Positions 25,038 to 34,795 of a stretch of 64,000 bases of DNA are shown one piece after another. Below the pieces are notes generated by a model. It saw only the letters and a program-made list of their open reading frames with translations, was not told where the DNA came from and did not search any database. Each line of letters opens with the position of its first letter. Position 1 is the first letter of the stretch. Source of the stretch: an uncultured Pseudomonadales bacterium. GTDB taxonomy: Bacteria; Pseudomonadota; Gammaproteobacteria; Pseudomonadales; Cellvibrionaceae. A program made the position numbers and the translations under genes. Location of the stretch: positions 305,118-369,117 of the forward strand of contig CANLBN010000003.1 in NCBI GenBank assembly GCA_947488935.1, written 5' to 3'.

Positions 25038-27500
25038 TTATTTTACTTTATTGTCTAATAAATATTTAAGCCACTTATATACAGGCAGAGGTTTTGAATA
25101 ATAGTACCCTTGTGCTTTTCTACAACCAATTTTCAATAAAGTGTCCACATGATTTTGTGTTTCTACGCCTTCTGCTATAACACATAAATCTAGTATCTGT
25201 GCGAGCTTTAATATTGCATTAGTTATTTCAAAATCTAGCTTTGAAAAATGTAGATCTTGTATAAAACTACGGTCTAACTTGAGATAATCTGCGGACAGAT
25301 TTTTTAAAACTGATAGGGATGAGTAGCCTGTACCAAAATCATCGATGGCAATTTTGTAGCCTTGAGTTCTAAGATTTTTAATAGTTTGTACGCATGTCGC
25401 AAAATCACGCATCATATCGCGCTCAGTAACTTCTAAAATTAGCTGATGCGGCTGGCACTGTGTCTCATCTAATATCTCTTTAAGTTGGTCGGCCAAATCT
25501 GACATATAAAACATACGTGCAGAGAAATTAACAGCAAAAAAGACACCAGTTAAATCAATGCCTTCACGTTGCCATTGGGTTATCAGCATGGCTACTTTTC
25601 TAAAAACCCATTTATCTATATCAATAATCAGGTCTGTTTTTTCTGCCACTTCTAGAAAATCAGAAGGTTGTAAAAGCCCAAGCTTAGGATGCTCCCAGCG
25701 TACCAAGGCTTCAGCTCCCAATACTTCTCTTGTATGCAAATCTACTTTGGGTTGGAAAAAGACCGCCAGCTCATCATTTTTTATCGCTTGTTGAAGCCCT
25801 ACATTTGTTTCAATTAAATCAGTCACCTCTAAAGTCATTTTGTCTGCATAAATTCGATACTGATCTCTCCCATTTCGTTTTGCATGGTACATAGCCGTAT
25901 CTGCATTTCGGATAAGTGTTTCATCGTCTACACCGTGAATTGGGAATTGACATACGCCAATACTAGCGGAAACAAATACATTATTATCATTTATGTAATA
26001 AGCCTTACGAAGAGCTTTGTTGATTCGCTCAGAAAGAAGCTCCCCGTCTTCCATACTTTCTATATCATTTACAATAATCATAAACTCATCACCACCCATT
26101 CTGGCGACAAAGCCTATATCTGAAACAAGTTCCTCTAGTATCTTTGAAACATTTATCAATAAGTTATCACCAGATTTATGGCCCAATGAATCATTAATCG
26201 TCTTAAATTCGTCAAGGTCTAAATAGATAAGTAAAAAAGGAGTGTTTTTTTCATTTGCTTTTACTATGGTTTCATTGAGTTTTTTAGTCGCCTGCAAACG
26301 ATTAGCTAAACCAGTCAACGGATCGTGATGTGCCAAGAAATCGAAGTTTTTCTTTTCATCATTTAAGGCTATATACGCATCGGATAAACGAAGAGACATT
26401 TGGTTAAATGCATTCTCAACATGACTCCATTCATCCTTCCTGCCTAGATCAATCGGCTTGTTTGTGCCATTTGACTCCAGACCTTCAAAGCCTTCTTTGA
26501 GGTCATCAAGGGGTTTACGAATATGTCGCTTAACAACTAAACTGATTAATACAAAAGATAATATAAATGCCAGAATGCTGATGAAAATTGCATTAAATCT
26601 AGATTCTCTAACTTCTCGTTTAAGCTCTTTCGTCAGCTCTAATGCTTGAGCCTGAACACGAACTTCTGCATTCTCGACCATAACGAGTAGTTCATTTTGA
26701 GCATCTACTAGTGCTTTCATCAAAAACCAACGTTGATCCAAGTTGGCACGGATGCGTCTAAGTCCTGCGTTGTATTGTTGAACCGTACGCTGTAATTTCT
26801 TTTTTTGCATATTAATTTTCGGAGTATCAATATTGACATTTTCAAGGTGCAAAAGAAAAATATCTAACTCTTTATTAATTTCGATAATAAGAACTTTTTC
26901 TGTTTCAGGTGTTATCTGGCTATGAATATTACCAACCATTTTTCCTGTCATTAAGAACGTTTCTCGAAGCATTCCAACTGAATCGGGCTCATTATTATAA
27001 GCAAGATAGTTAGCGTCGTTAATGTGTTCTAGCTTCTTTTCGGAGATATATAACTCTAATTCATCCAACTGTACTGCCAGTAAATCATCAATTTTATGGC
27101 TTTTTTTAAGGATTCGGTTAAGCGCAAGAGAACTACCTAGAAAACGATGAAAATTTTCAATAAACCTATCCATCTTCTTAGAGAATTCAAGGTTAGTTGA
27201 AAGGTCTCGAAGTTTTTGAAGTTGTAGATCTATGTAGAATGCTTCTTCAGACAGAATTGTTTCACTAAACAGGAATGTTTGTTCTAATAATTTTACTCTA
27301 GATGTTAACTTAAATACTCGTCGGTTAATATTTGAATTTGCAGTTAGTACGGCGACGTGCTCAGACGCTCGGCTAGTTAACGTTGATTCAATATAATAAA
27401 AGGATCTAATTACCATAAAAATAGCCACGCTTACAATTACCAAGAAAAGTAAGTTAGATAATATCAAGCGTTGTATAATGGTAATTTGATTTAATTTCAT
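25038..27500 (-). CDS. Membrane GGDEF-EAL sensor protein
   Basis: 820 residues. An N-terminal helix (about 12-32), a long mainly helical periplasmic domain (33-300), a second helix (303-323), a HAMP-like linker (to about 380), a GGDEF domain with intact RMGGDEF (469-473) and an EAL domain with intact GAEALVRW (597-599), DDFGTGYSS and EGVET. Both diguanylate cyclase and c-di-GMP phosphodiesterase residues look competent, so it may switch between activities. Its start lies one base from the stop of the upstream periplasmic binding-protein gene, so the two are co-expressed; the binding protein is the likely ligand receptor for the periplasmic domain. Confidence 0.9.
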   Translation of the reverse strand: MKLNQITIIQRLILSNLLFLVIVSVAIFMVIRSFYYIESTLTSRASEHVAVLTANSNINRRVFKLTSRVKLLEQTFLFSETILSEEAFYIDLQLQKLRDLSTNLEFSKKMDRFIENFHRFLGSSLALNRILKKSHKIDDLLAVQLDELELYISEKKLEHINDANYLAYNNEPDSVGMLRETFLMTGKMVGNIHSQITPETEKVLIIEINKELDIFLLHLENVNIDTPKINMQKKKLQRTVQQYNAGLRRIRANLDQRWFLMKALVDAQNELLVMVENAEVRVQAQALELTKELKREVRESRFNAIFISILAFILSFVLISLVVKRHIRKPLDDLKEGFEGLESNGTNKPIDLGRKDEWSHVENAFNQMSLRLSDAYIALNDEKKNFDFLAHHDPLTGLANRLQATKKLNETIVKANEKNTPFLLIYLDLDEFKTINDSLGHKSGDNLLINVSKILEELVSDIGFVARMGGDEFMIIVNDIESMEDGELLSERINKALRKAYYINDNNVFVSASIGVCQFPIHGVDDETLIRNADTAMYHAKRNGRDQYRIYADKMTLEVTDLIETNVGLQQAIKNDELAVFFQPKVDLHTREVLGAEALVRWEHPKLGLLQPSDFLEVAEKTDLIIDIDKWVFRKVAMLITQWQREGIDLTGVFFAVNFSARMFYMSDLADQLKEILDETQCQPHQLILEVTERDMMRDFATCVQTIKNLRTQGYKIAIDDFGTGYSSLSVLKNLSADYLKLDRSFIQDLHFSKLDFEITNAILKLAQILDLCVIAEGVETQNHVDTLLKIGCRKAQGYYYSKPLPVYKWLKYLLDNKVK

Positions 27501-27501
27501 T

Positions 27502-28623
27502 TCATTGGCCGTTCCATATATTCAAATAGGCTTCGCGATAGCCATTTTGAGGATCGTAAACACCAAGGCCTTTTTGGCTCATTAATTCTTCTACATTATC
27601 AGGAGTAACTAAGTGAACAGGCGCTGAATATCCGCTGGGAGGGCGATTATTAAACGCTCTATTAAATTCATCAATGATTTGCCACCCATGTAAGTAAAGT
27701 GGTTCTGGGACGGTTGCTAACTGAAAATTATTTCCAACAATTCGTTTATATGCTGCTGTACTTCCATCGCCAGCTGAAATATTTTGAGGCGTTAATTTTT
27801 TTCCTTCAAGTCTAGATTCTAATGATGGTACTGCATAATCAATATAGAGATCATTAATCGCTAAAATATGAGTAATTTGCTCGCCATAAGCATCCCAGAG
27901 ATAACTGATGGTCTTAGGCATTTGAGCCGCTATTTCATCTAATGGGAGCTGTTTTAATTCTAATACACTACATGTAGCACAGCGCTTGATGGTTTCCACC
28001 ATCATATTTGCCTTTATAGAAGCAATTTTATAATTGGGGTCATTAAATACTATTGCTTTAACCTTTGCGTTTGAATCAACTATGGCTAATAGCGCTGCAA
28101 CTTCTGCAACTTCTAACGGGTCTGTTGTTATATTCGTATACAAACCAAGCTCGCTATTGCCACCCGTTAATTCTGCTGCATGCCAACCAATGACGACAAT
28201 ACCTAATTGTTGAGCTGTTTTTAACATACTTTTATGATGTAATGCGTCGATTCCGCCGAGAAGTATCGCGTCAGGCATAAACCCTATTGCCTCTCTTAAT
28301 GCCGCGCCTTGACGGATCTTTGAGCCTCTCCCATCAATAAACCTTAAGTGCCAGTCTAAATTGGATACTGCTTCAGACATGCCTTTAGCTACACCATAAA
28401 CGCCACCATTACGGAGGTCCGATGCAATAAAAATGATTTTTTTGCCTTTAATTAGTCGAGGCCCTTCTTTTGGACCATCCCAAGTGCGGTTACTTTCGAT
28501 TGCCTTTTCTACTCTTTTTTGGGCATACTGAATAAAGCTATCATCGGGAGTGCTAGCTAAAGACAAAGGAGTGAAGGTAAGCAAGAGAGCAGAAATTACA
28601 TGCCTAAAATATTTTATTATCAT
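27502..28623 (-). CDS. Periplasmic binding protein (sugar/LuxP type), sensor partner
   Basis: 373 residues, signal peptide about 1-23, then a type I periplasmic binding fold (GKKIIFIASDLRNGGVYGVAKGMSEAVSNL, DAILLGGID, VIGWHAAE, ISAGDGSTAAYKRI). This is the ribose/LuxP class. No permease or ATPase gene accompanies it. Instead the GGDEF-EAL gene follows with a single base between stop and start, so it most likely feeds ligand information to that sensor, as NspS does for MbaA or LuxP for LuxQ. Ligand unknown. Confidence 0.82.
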   Translation of the reverse strand: MIIKYFRHVISALLLTFTPLSLASTPDDSFIQYAQKRVEKAIESNRTWDGPKEGPRLIKGKKIIFIASDLRNGGVYGVAKGMSEAVSNLDWHLRFIDGRGSKIRQGAALREAIGFMPDAILLGGIDALHHKSMLKTAQQLGIVVIGWHAAELTGGNSELGLYTNITTDPLEVAEVAALLAIVDSNAKVKAIVFNDPNYKIASIKANMMVETIKRCATCSVLELKQLPLDEIAAQMPKTISYLWDAYGEQITHILAINDLYIDYAVPSLESRLEGKKLTPQNISAGDGSTAAYKRIVGNNFQLATVPEPLYLHGWQIIDEFNRAFNNRPPSGYSAPVHLVTPDNVEELMSQKGLGVYDPQNGYREAYLNIWNGQ

Positions 28624-28701
28624 CTTTAAATTTAAACTTCATTATAGTTTATACTAGTATAGTCAATATTATGCGACAATCTATTATAGCGGGTAGTTCT
28701 A

Positions 28702-29811
28702 ATGAACAGACATATCTATAACTTATCCTGCCTTATTTTTGTCTTTACTTGTGCGATGGCCCCTATTTATGGAGTATCCGCTGAAACGACTCTACACTCT
28801 CCTCAGTCGAAATCAGAGCTAGAAAAGTTAAAAAAATTTCAAGAAACAGTTAATGCAGATCCTCAACTGCTTACAGACGTGGTTGTAGAAAAAACTATTC
28901 GAATTGCTGTTATTTATCCAAGTACGGATATATCTGATTTTTGGATACGCAATTACACAGCGATGACCGAACGCCTTAAAGCGCTTAAGCTCCCCTTTGA
29001 AGTTGATGAGTTCACGTCAAAACAAATAGAGCATTCATTACAAACTCGACATACCCAAACTGTACTTGATGCACAAAAAGCTTACGACTTCGTTATTTTT
29101 GGCCCTTCCGAACTTGCCCTTCAAGCGGCTAATATTCAAAAATTAGCGGCATCTAAAAGATTTAAGACGTTTATTTGGGCTTTCCATACGCCTAATCCTA
29201 CTTGGAAAAATCAACCAGATGCTTGGTTTGACTTTTCAAGCTCTATGGGTGCTGAAGCTTTATGTGATTATGTCGTCAAACGGCTAGGAGAAGATATTAG
29301 TTTCGCTGTAAATAGAGGGATACCAGGAATTACAGACACACAACGCTCGCAAGAATTTATTGATTGTGTGGAGGAAAGAGCTGGCTGGTTAACCATGTAC
29401 GAACACTTTGGCCAATACCAAAAATTAGGAGGGGCTGATGGTGTTAAGCTTTTCCTTAATAATTTCCCTGAAATAAAAATGCTTCACAATGCTAATACAG
29501 CAATGACTATGGGCGCACTTGATGCTCTTCGAGAAGCCAATCAATTATCGAAGATATTTGTTACAGGCTGGGGGGGAACAGCGAAAGAGATAGAAAAAAT
29601 TAAAGCTGGAGAATTAGACGCTACTCCAATGAGAATAAGTGACGATTTAGGGGTGGCTACGGCAGAGGCCATAAAATTTCACATTCAAAAAAGAGAATCA
29701 GAGATTCCGCTTTTATACCTAGGCAGGATCATCGTTGTTCATAGTGAAATGAGCCAAACTGAACTAAGTACTTTTACTAAAAAAGCGTTTAGATATTCAG
29801 GCATCAAATAA
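28702..29811 (+). CDS. Second periplasmic binding protein (LuxP/TorT-like)
   Basis: 369 residues with a signal peptide (about 1-27). Type I periplasmic binding fold: TIRIAVIYPSTDISDFWIRNYTAMTERLKAL, YDFVIFGPSEL, TFIWAFHTPNP, GVKLFLNNFPEIKMLHNANTAMTMGALDAL, FVTGWGGTAKE. It is divergent from the 27502 binding protein, with about 80 bases between the starts. Again no transporter genes. The pair of binding proteins around one c-di-GMP sensor suggests two ligands or competing inputs. Confidence 0.78.
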   Translation: MNRHIYNLSCLIFVFTCAMAPIYGVSAETTLHSPQSKSELEKLKKFQETVNADPQLLTDVVVEKTIRIAVIYPSTDISDFWIRNYTAMTERLKALKLPFEVDEFTSKQIEHSLQTRHTQTVLDAQKAYDFVIFGPSELALQAANIQKLAASKRFKTFIWAFHTPNPTWKNQPDAWFDFSSSMGAEALCDYVVKRLGEDISFAVNRGIPGITDTQRSQEFIDCVEERAGWLTMYEHFGQYQKLGGADGVKLFLNNFPEIKMLHNANTAMTMGALDALREANQLSKIFVTGWGGTAKEIEKIKAGELDATPMRISDDLGVATAEAIKFHIQKRESEIPLLYLGRIIVVHSEMSQTELSTFTKKAFRYSGIK

Positions 29812-29923
29812 TTTCATAGACATAATCGAGGCCTGATAAACGTTTTATATGTTGTGTCATTCAATAAAATTTTTGTTGATGTGGGTTAAGTTTTTTAGGC
29901 TAAAGCTAAACTAACACAGTAGC

Positions 29924-30424
29924 TTATTTTGTGTATTCAATTCCATCAATATAAAACATCTTCTCGCCCTCTGGTGTATTAATGACTATCTCATCATCGA
30001 TCTCTTTTTTGAGTAGGGCTTGTGCAATAGGTGAGTCGACACTGATTTTGCCTTCCGATACGTTAAACTCATCGGGCCCTACTATTTGATAGCGAATGGT
30101 TTTATCATCGTCGTCGACTAAGCTGACCCATGCCCCAAAATAAACGCGACTTTGATCTTTGGGTACGTCACGAACAATGGTGAGTTCATCGAGGCGTTTT
30201 GTTAAAAAACGTACGCGGCTGTCTATTTCGCGTAGGCGTTTTTTGCCGTAAATGTAATCACCATTTTCTGAGCGGTCCCCATTTTTGGCGGCTTCGTGTA
30301 CATCGTTGGTCACTTTTGGCCGCTCTATTTTCCAGAGCTGTTTTAGCTCGGTAGTTAGCGCCTCGGCACCGGCTTCGGTTATATAGGGTGTGCCTTTTTT
30401 ACGTGGGGGTCGCCAGCGCCCCAT
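29924..30424 (-). CDS. greB: Transcription elongation factor GreB
   Basis: 166 residues, GreA/GreB family with the N-terminal coiled coil that enters the RNA polymerase channel. YITEAGAEALTTELKQLWKIERP and AAKNGDRSENGDYIYGKKRLREID carry the acidic D-E tip region, and the C-terminal domain is complete. It promotes cleavage of backtracked RNA. The start overlaps the stop of the upstream S9 peptidase gene by one base. Confidence 0.95.
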   Translation of the reverse strand: MGRWRPPRKKGTPYITEAGAEALTTELKQLWKIERPKVTNDVHEAAKNGDRSENGDYIYGKKRLREIDSRVRFLTKRLDELTIVRDVPKDQSRVYFGAWVSLVDDDDKTIRYQIVGPDEFNVSEGKISVDSPIAQALLKKEIDDEIVINTPEGEKMFYIDGIEYTK

Positions 30425-32496
30425 TATTGATTTTCTCCCTTTGTTTGATTATTTATCTCTTTATTGTTGATCTTGCTAATAGAGCTGCCATTAACAAAGG
30501 GTACGTCTACCGTGGGTGTATCTGTGTGTATATCAAATACCTTGAGGTAAAACGCATACTCTGTATCGATAGCGGTTTGAATATTTTGCGCCTGCCTAAA
30601 GCCGTGGCCTTCTTCGGCAAATGTGACGTAGGCAACGGGTATGCCTTGTTCAAAAAGGGAGCTGACCATGGTCTCGGCTTGATTGGGTGGCACGACTTTA
30701 TCTTCTAAGCCTTGTAAAAATATAACCGGGCAGTTGAGTTGTGTTACAGAGTTTATCGGAGAGCGCTTTTCATAAAGTTCTTTGTCTTCGGGGTAGGGGC
30801 CAATGAGTTGGTCAAGATAGCGCGATTCAAATTTATGGGTATCGGTCGCGAGTAAGCTTAAATCACCAATACCGTAGAGGCTAGCGCCGGCTTTAAAGGT
30901 ATCTTTAAAGGTAAGGCTTGCGAGTACAGAATAACCTCCAGCACTACTGCCACGTACGGCAAGTTGCTCTGTGTTTGCTAAACCTTGCTCGCTAATGAAT
31001 GCGGCACCTGCACAAATATCATCAACATCGGCAATACCCCATTGGCCTTTTAGGCGATCACGATAATGCCTGCCATAGCCTGTGCTGCCACTGTAGTTAA
31101 TATCGAATACGGCAAAGCCGCGGTTGGTCCAATACTGTATTTTTAAATTGAGCGCGCTACTCGTTGCCCCTGTTGGCCCACCATGGCACATAACCAATAA
31201 TGGAGGTTTGGTCTCGCTGCTTGCCTCGTATTGGCTATTTTGTGGCGCATAGTAAAAACCATGTACCTGTTGCGATTGGCTATTACTAAAGTGTTTAGCC
31301 ATCGGCTTGCTAAGCTCCTCGGTATTTATGGCTAGGTGGCCACTAGTTTTGATGGTGGCTAATTGGTTGTCATGCCATTGCACGATGCTATCTAGCTGGT
31401 CGTAGTCGCTTGCAATAAAAATGGCTGTGTCGGTTTCATCATTGGCATGAATAGAGCGGATCGAGCTGTAGGGGAGTTCCAATGCTTTAAAATGGCTGGT
31501 TAATAAATCGATAGTGCCTGCATACCAAAGACCATTTTGGGTGTAGCAGCAGAACAAGCTAAAACTATTAAGAAAGCTATAGGTCGACATACCAAAGACC
31601 CATTGCGGTGTGGCAAATTCAGCCTCCATGGTGTGCACTTTATTACGTGTTTTAGTGCTGGGGGTGTAGCGCTCTATATTCCACCAGTTACTGCGGTCAG
31701 ATACAAAAAATAACTCACCACCAGGTGACCATTGCGGCTGAAAGATAGACTCGCCTATGGTGTTTTGTGTCTCTCCATTATTTGTACTTTTACTGAGATT
31801 ACCACCTGCCACCTTGAGTTGCTTTTGTAATAAGCCAAAGGAGCTAAATTGCGCGATCCAGCACTCGCTGGCGTCCCAAGGCATATTGGGGTGGCTCCAA
31901 GTAAGCCAGCTAATATAATCACCATCAGGCGATACTCTTGGGTTCGAGTAAAAGTCGTTACCAAAAATTAATATATTAAAAGCGGTTGTTGATGAGCCAT
32001 CGAGCTTGAGTGCAACAATGCAGTTTTCGGGTTCTTTTTTGCTTTTTTTATGTATCTCGCACACGCAAATAAGCTGCTGTCGTTGTTCGTCGATACAAAA
32101 ATCGGCATAACGGTAGTTGCCTTCTGGGCTGAGTACTTCGAGTGCCTCATCTATAGCGTGTGATTGACCAGAGGATGCAATAGCACAGCGATAAATACGC
32201 TGGTCGCTATCATTCGTAAAATAAGCATAGCCATTGTGAATCAAATAGCTGCCGCCACCGTATTCATGAATACGGGTACGTACATTGATACTGCTAGGGG
32301 TAATAGTGTAAATATCTCCTTGAGCATCTTTGCACATAATGGCAGTACGGCCTTTGTTCTCGGGGCTGGATTCTAGCCAGTAGCAAGCACCATTAACGAG
32401 TTTGGGTTCGTTAAGTTGGCTCAAGCCTTGAGTTAGTGCCTCGCTGGTAATCGTTGAGGGCCAGCTTCCATAGGGTAGTACTTGCTTTGTTGTCAT
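30424..32496 (-). CDS. S9 family prolyl oligopeptidase-like peptidase
   Basis: 690 residues: an N-terminal beta-propeller (about 20-400) with WD-like SPEGNYRYADFCID and SPDGDYISWLTW strands, then an alpha/beta hydrolase domain. Catalytic serine S518 in VRGSSAGGYS, aspartate in QGLEDKVVPP and histidine in EEGHGFRQ. The HGGPTGATS oxyanion loop is present. No signal peptide, so cytoplasmic; likely an acylaminoacyl- or dipeptidyl-type peptidase. Same direction as greB and overlapping it by one base. Confidence 0.88.
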   Translation of the reverse strand: MTTKQVLPYGSWPSTITSEALTQGLSQLNEPKLVNGACYWLESSPENKGRTAIMCKDAQGDIYTITPSSINVRTRIHEYGGGSYLIHNGYAYFTNDSDQRIYRCAIASSGQSHAIDEALEVLSPEGNYRYADFCIDEQRQQLICVCEIHKKSKKEPENCIVALKLDGSSTTAFNILIFGNDFYSNPRVSPDGDYISWLTWSHPNMPWDASECWIAQFSSFGLLQKQLKVAGGNLSKSTNNGETQNTIGESIFQPQWSPGGELFFVSDRSNWWNIERYTPSTKTRNKVHTMEAEFATPQWVFGMSTYSFLNSFSLFCCYTQNGLWYAGTIDLLTSHFKALELPYSSIRSIHANDETDTAIFIASDYDQLDSIVQWHDNQLATIKTSGHLAINTEELSKPMAKHFSNSQSQQVHGFYYAPQNSQYEASSETKPPLLVMCHGGPTGATSSALNLKIQYWTNRGFAVFDINYSGSTGYGRHYRDRLKGQWGIADVDDICAGAAFISEQGLANTEQLAVRGSSAGGYSVLASLTFKDTFKAGASLYGIGDLSLLATDTHKFESRYLDQLIGPYPEDKELYEKRSPINSVTQLNCPVIFLQGLEDKVVPPNQAETMVSSLFEQGIPVAYVTFAEEGHGFRQAQNIQTAIDTEYAFYLKVFDIHTDTPTVDVPFVNGSSISKINNKEINNQTKGENQ

Positions 32497-32535
32497 AGAG
32501 CTTGTTTAATCTTTTTATGTAACTATTAGTTTGTC

Positions 32536-32688
32536 AATGATATAGGTCGTCCTGACCTATATCATTATCGCTTACAAAATACAGCGAAGATATATGAATC
32601 TTCTCGTATTTTGTAAGCTCGTGCTGGCTTTCGCCGCGAGGGCACATCCGTGTGCCTTGGTATTAGCCTAGCAATAATTATTGCTGGG
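32536..32688. repeat. Four consecutive strong hairpins between divergent genes
   Basis: Hairpin 1 (32536-32566) has 13-bp perfect arms around GTCCT. Hairpin 2 (32570-32618) has 13-bp perfect outer arms (GCTTACAAAATAC and its complement) plus an inner GAAGAT/ATCTTC stem. Hairpin 3 (32639-32658) is GGCACA-TCCG-TGTGCC with two further pairs. Hairpin 4 (32667-32688) is an 11-bp palindrome centred on AATT. They fill the gap between the S9 peptidase and tilS starts. Function unknown. Confidence 0.7.
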
Positions 32689-32747
32689 TTCATTGTTATA
32701 CGTCTAAGTATTTTTAGCGTATGTAAATTTATTTGAATAGCCAAATT

Positions 32748-34103
32748 ATGTCACTTGAATCTTTTATTCAGCAAGCACTAAGTCATCGTTCTATCAAAGG
32801 ACGCTTACTCGTTGCTTTTAGTGGGGGCCTAGACTCAACAGTGTTATTGCACCTGATAGCGAGAGAGAATCAAGCATTAGCGGCTTCTCATAAAATAGCG
32901 GCGCTGCATATTAACCACCAGTTATCCGAATACGCTGAAACTTGGGAGCAACACTGTAAAAAAATCACCGAGGATTTAGATGTTGAGTTTTTTTCCGAGG
33001 TGGTCGAGGTGCAAGCAGACGGTAAAGGCGTTGAGGCGGCTGCCAGAGATGCACGCTATCGCGTATTTGAGCAATATGTAAAACAAGACGATGTATTATT
33101 AGTTGGGCATCACAGCAACGATCAGGCAGAGACATTTATGTTACGTTTAATGCGTGGCGCAGGTGTGTTGGGCTTGGCGGCTATGAGTGAAGAGCGAGCC
33201 CTAAGTGATAAGCCTGACACAGGGACGCTGTGGCGACCATTGCTAGATTTTAGTCGAGAAGATTTGGAGGCTTATGCTAAAGAGCATGATTTATCTTGGG
33301 TTGAAGACGACAGCAATACATCGCTCGACTTCGATCGCAATTTTTTACGCCATAAACCCATGCCAGCATTACTTTCTCGGTGGCCCCAAGCACTTAAACA
33401 GTTTAGTACGGCAAGCTCGCATCTTAGCGAGGCACAGCATTTATTAAATGATTTAGCCGCTATAGATTTGCAAAATATCGATGAGCACGAAGAGCGCTAT
33501 GGTTACAGTATTGATTACAAAAAGTGTTCGGCACTGAGTAAACCGCGCATCAAAAATGTACTGCGTTATTGGTGTGAGCAAAAAGGCTTTGCAAAACCTA
33601 GCCACGATCAGTTATTACAAATAGATACACAATTTTTTAGTATGAGTGCCCAGCTAAGTTCGGCTCTTGTCTCTTGGGGTAACTGTGAATGCCGGCAATT
33701 TAATGGCCGCCTTTATCTTATGCCACCACTAAAACCTTTTACTCCCTCAGCTGATCAGCTATTGTTTACTCAAGAGGGCAGTGCTACACCTGAGGTAAAC
33801 AGTGCCGATTTGGCTTGTGCGGGTAAGTTATCTATTCGCTCTAATGTCTCTGTAGAGCATTTGTCTATTCGCTGGCGCAAGGGTGGTGAGCGCTGTACGC
33901 CAATGAATAGAGCGCATTCGCAAACAGTAAAAAAATTATTGCAAGAGCACCAATTAGAAACCTGGCTACGTGACCGAGTACCGCTTATTTATTACAAAGA
34001 CGACTTAATTGCAGTGGGTGATTTGTGGGTTTGTAAGCACGAAGAAATAGAGATAAATCCGGGTGCCTTTACTTGGTATTTATTGCCAGCAGATGATGAA
34101 TAA
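32748..34103 (+). CDS. tilS: tRNA(Ile)-lysidine synthase TilS
   Basis: About 451 residues from ATG 32748 (a TTG at 32733 is an alternative start). PP-loop ATPase motif SGGLDSTVLL near residue 26, HHSNDQAETFMLRLMRGAG, the middle substrate-binding domain and the C-terminal TilS domain with WRKGGERCTP. It ligates lysine to the wobble C of tRNA-Ile(CAU), changing its decoding to AUA, and is essential in most bacteria. Confidence 0.94.
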   Translation: MSLESFIQQALSHRSIKGRLLVAFSGGLDSTVLLHLIARENQALAASHKIAALHINHQLSEYAETWEQHCKKITEDLDVEFFSEVVEVQADGKGVEAAARDARYRVFEQYVKQDDVLLVGHHSNDQAETFMLRLMRGAGVLGLAAMSEERALSDKPDTGTLWRPLLDFSREDLEAYAKEHDLSWVEDDSNTSLDFDRNFLRHKPMPALLSRWPQALKQFSTASSHLSEAQHLLNDLAAIDLQNIDEHEERYGYSIDYKKCSALSKPRIKNVLRYWCEQKGFAKPSHDQLLQIDTQFFSMSAQLSSALVSWGNCECRQFNGRLYLMPPLKPFTPSADQLLFTQEGSATPEVNSADLACAGKLSIRSNVSVEHLSIRWRKGGERCTPMNRAHSQTVKKLLQEHQLETWLRDRVPLIYYKDDLIAVGDLWVCKHEEIEINPGAFTWYLLPADDE

Positions 34104-34112
34104 ACACTTAGG

Positions 34113-34152
34113 TAAGTTCTGATTATCCGAGGTTAACCAGAGCTTTTTTAAA
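34113..34152 (+). terminator. Hairpin plus T-run after tilS
   Basis: TCTGATTA and TTAACCAGA pair imperfectly and are followed by GCTTTTTT. A likely intrinsic terminator for tilS. Confidence 0.5.
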
Positions 34153-34178
34153 TAACTTATTATGGATGGACATTTACG

Positions 34179-34748
34179 ATGACTAAAATATTGGCGTTTT
34201 CAGGTAGTGGCCGTAAGCATTCGTTTAATCAGCAACTGGTGACTATTGCAGCCCAAGGCGCGCGTGATGCCGGTGCAGAGGTTACTCTGATTAATTTGGC
34301 CGACTACCCCATGCCTATTTTTGATGAAGACCTAGAAGCAAAAGAGGGCATGCCAGAAGGCGCTAAGCGCTTTAAACAGTTATTGATTGAGCACGACGGT
34401 TTATTAATTGCCTCGCCTGAATACAATAGTGCTTTCTCGCCGCTGTTAAAAAACGCCATCGATTGGGCGACGCGCCCCTTTGGGCCTGATATTAAATCGC
34501 CCCCACCTTTTGCCAATAAGTATGCCTCTATTATGGCAGCCTCACCAGGAGCTTTGGGTGGTATGCGTGGTTTAGTGTTTGTACGTTTATTATTAAGCAA
34601 CCTAGGTGTTACTGTGTTGCCTGCCCAACAAGCCGTCCCTAATGCTTATCAAGCCTTTAGCGAGGATGGCTCGCTAAAGGATGAAGCACTACAAACTAAA
34701 GTGATGGGTTTAGGTAAAGCGTTAGCTCAAGAGTTAATGAAGAAATAA
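34179..34748 (+). CDS. NADPH-dependent FMN reductase
   Basis: 189-residue flavodoxin-like protein: phosphate-binding GSGRKHSFNQQL, then LADYPMPIFDED, and the FMN-binding SPEYNSAFSPLLKNAIDWATRP. This is the chromate/azo/quinone reductase group (NADPH_dep_FMN_red). Cytoplasmic. Single-gene transcription unit convergent with the large dehydrogenase; substrate unknown. Confidence 0.88.
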   Translation: MTKILAFSGSGRKHSFNQQLVTIAAQGARDAGAEVTLINLADYPMPIFDEDLEAKEGMPEGAKRFKQLLIEHDGLLIASPEYNSAFSPLLKNAIDWATRPFGPDIKSPPPFANKYASIMAASPGALGGMRGLVFVRLLLSNLGVTVLPAQQAVPNAYQAFSEDGSLKDEALQTKVMGLGKALAQELMKK

Positions 34749-34762
34749 TACTGACTTTTATT

Positions 34763-34795
34763 CAAGGAGCCTATTAACAAGCCCGAGGCTCCTAA
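34763..34795. terminator. Bidirectional hairpin between convergent genes
   Basis: AGGAGCC and GGCTCCT (7 bp, perfect) enclose 15 bases between the FMN reductase and the large dehydrogenase stop codons. T-runs are weak on both sides. Confidence 0.45.

Noticed and set aside
32667..32701. Possible attC-like core GTTATAC after the four hairpins
   Set aside because: No matching inverse core GTATAAC upstream and no cassette gene; the hairpins are too regular and the neighbours are core genes.
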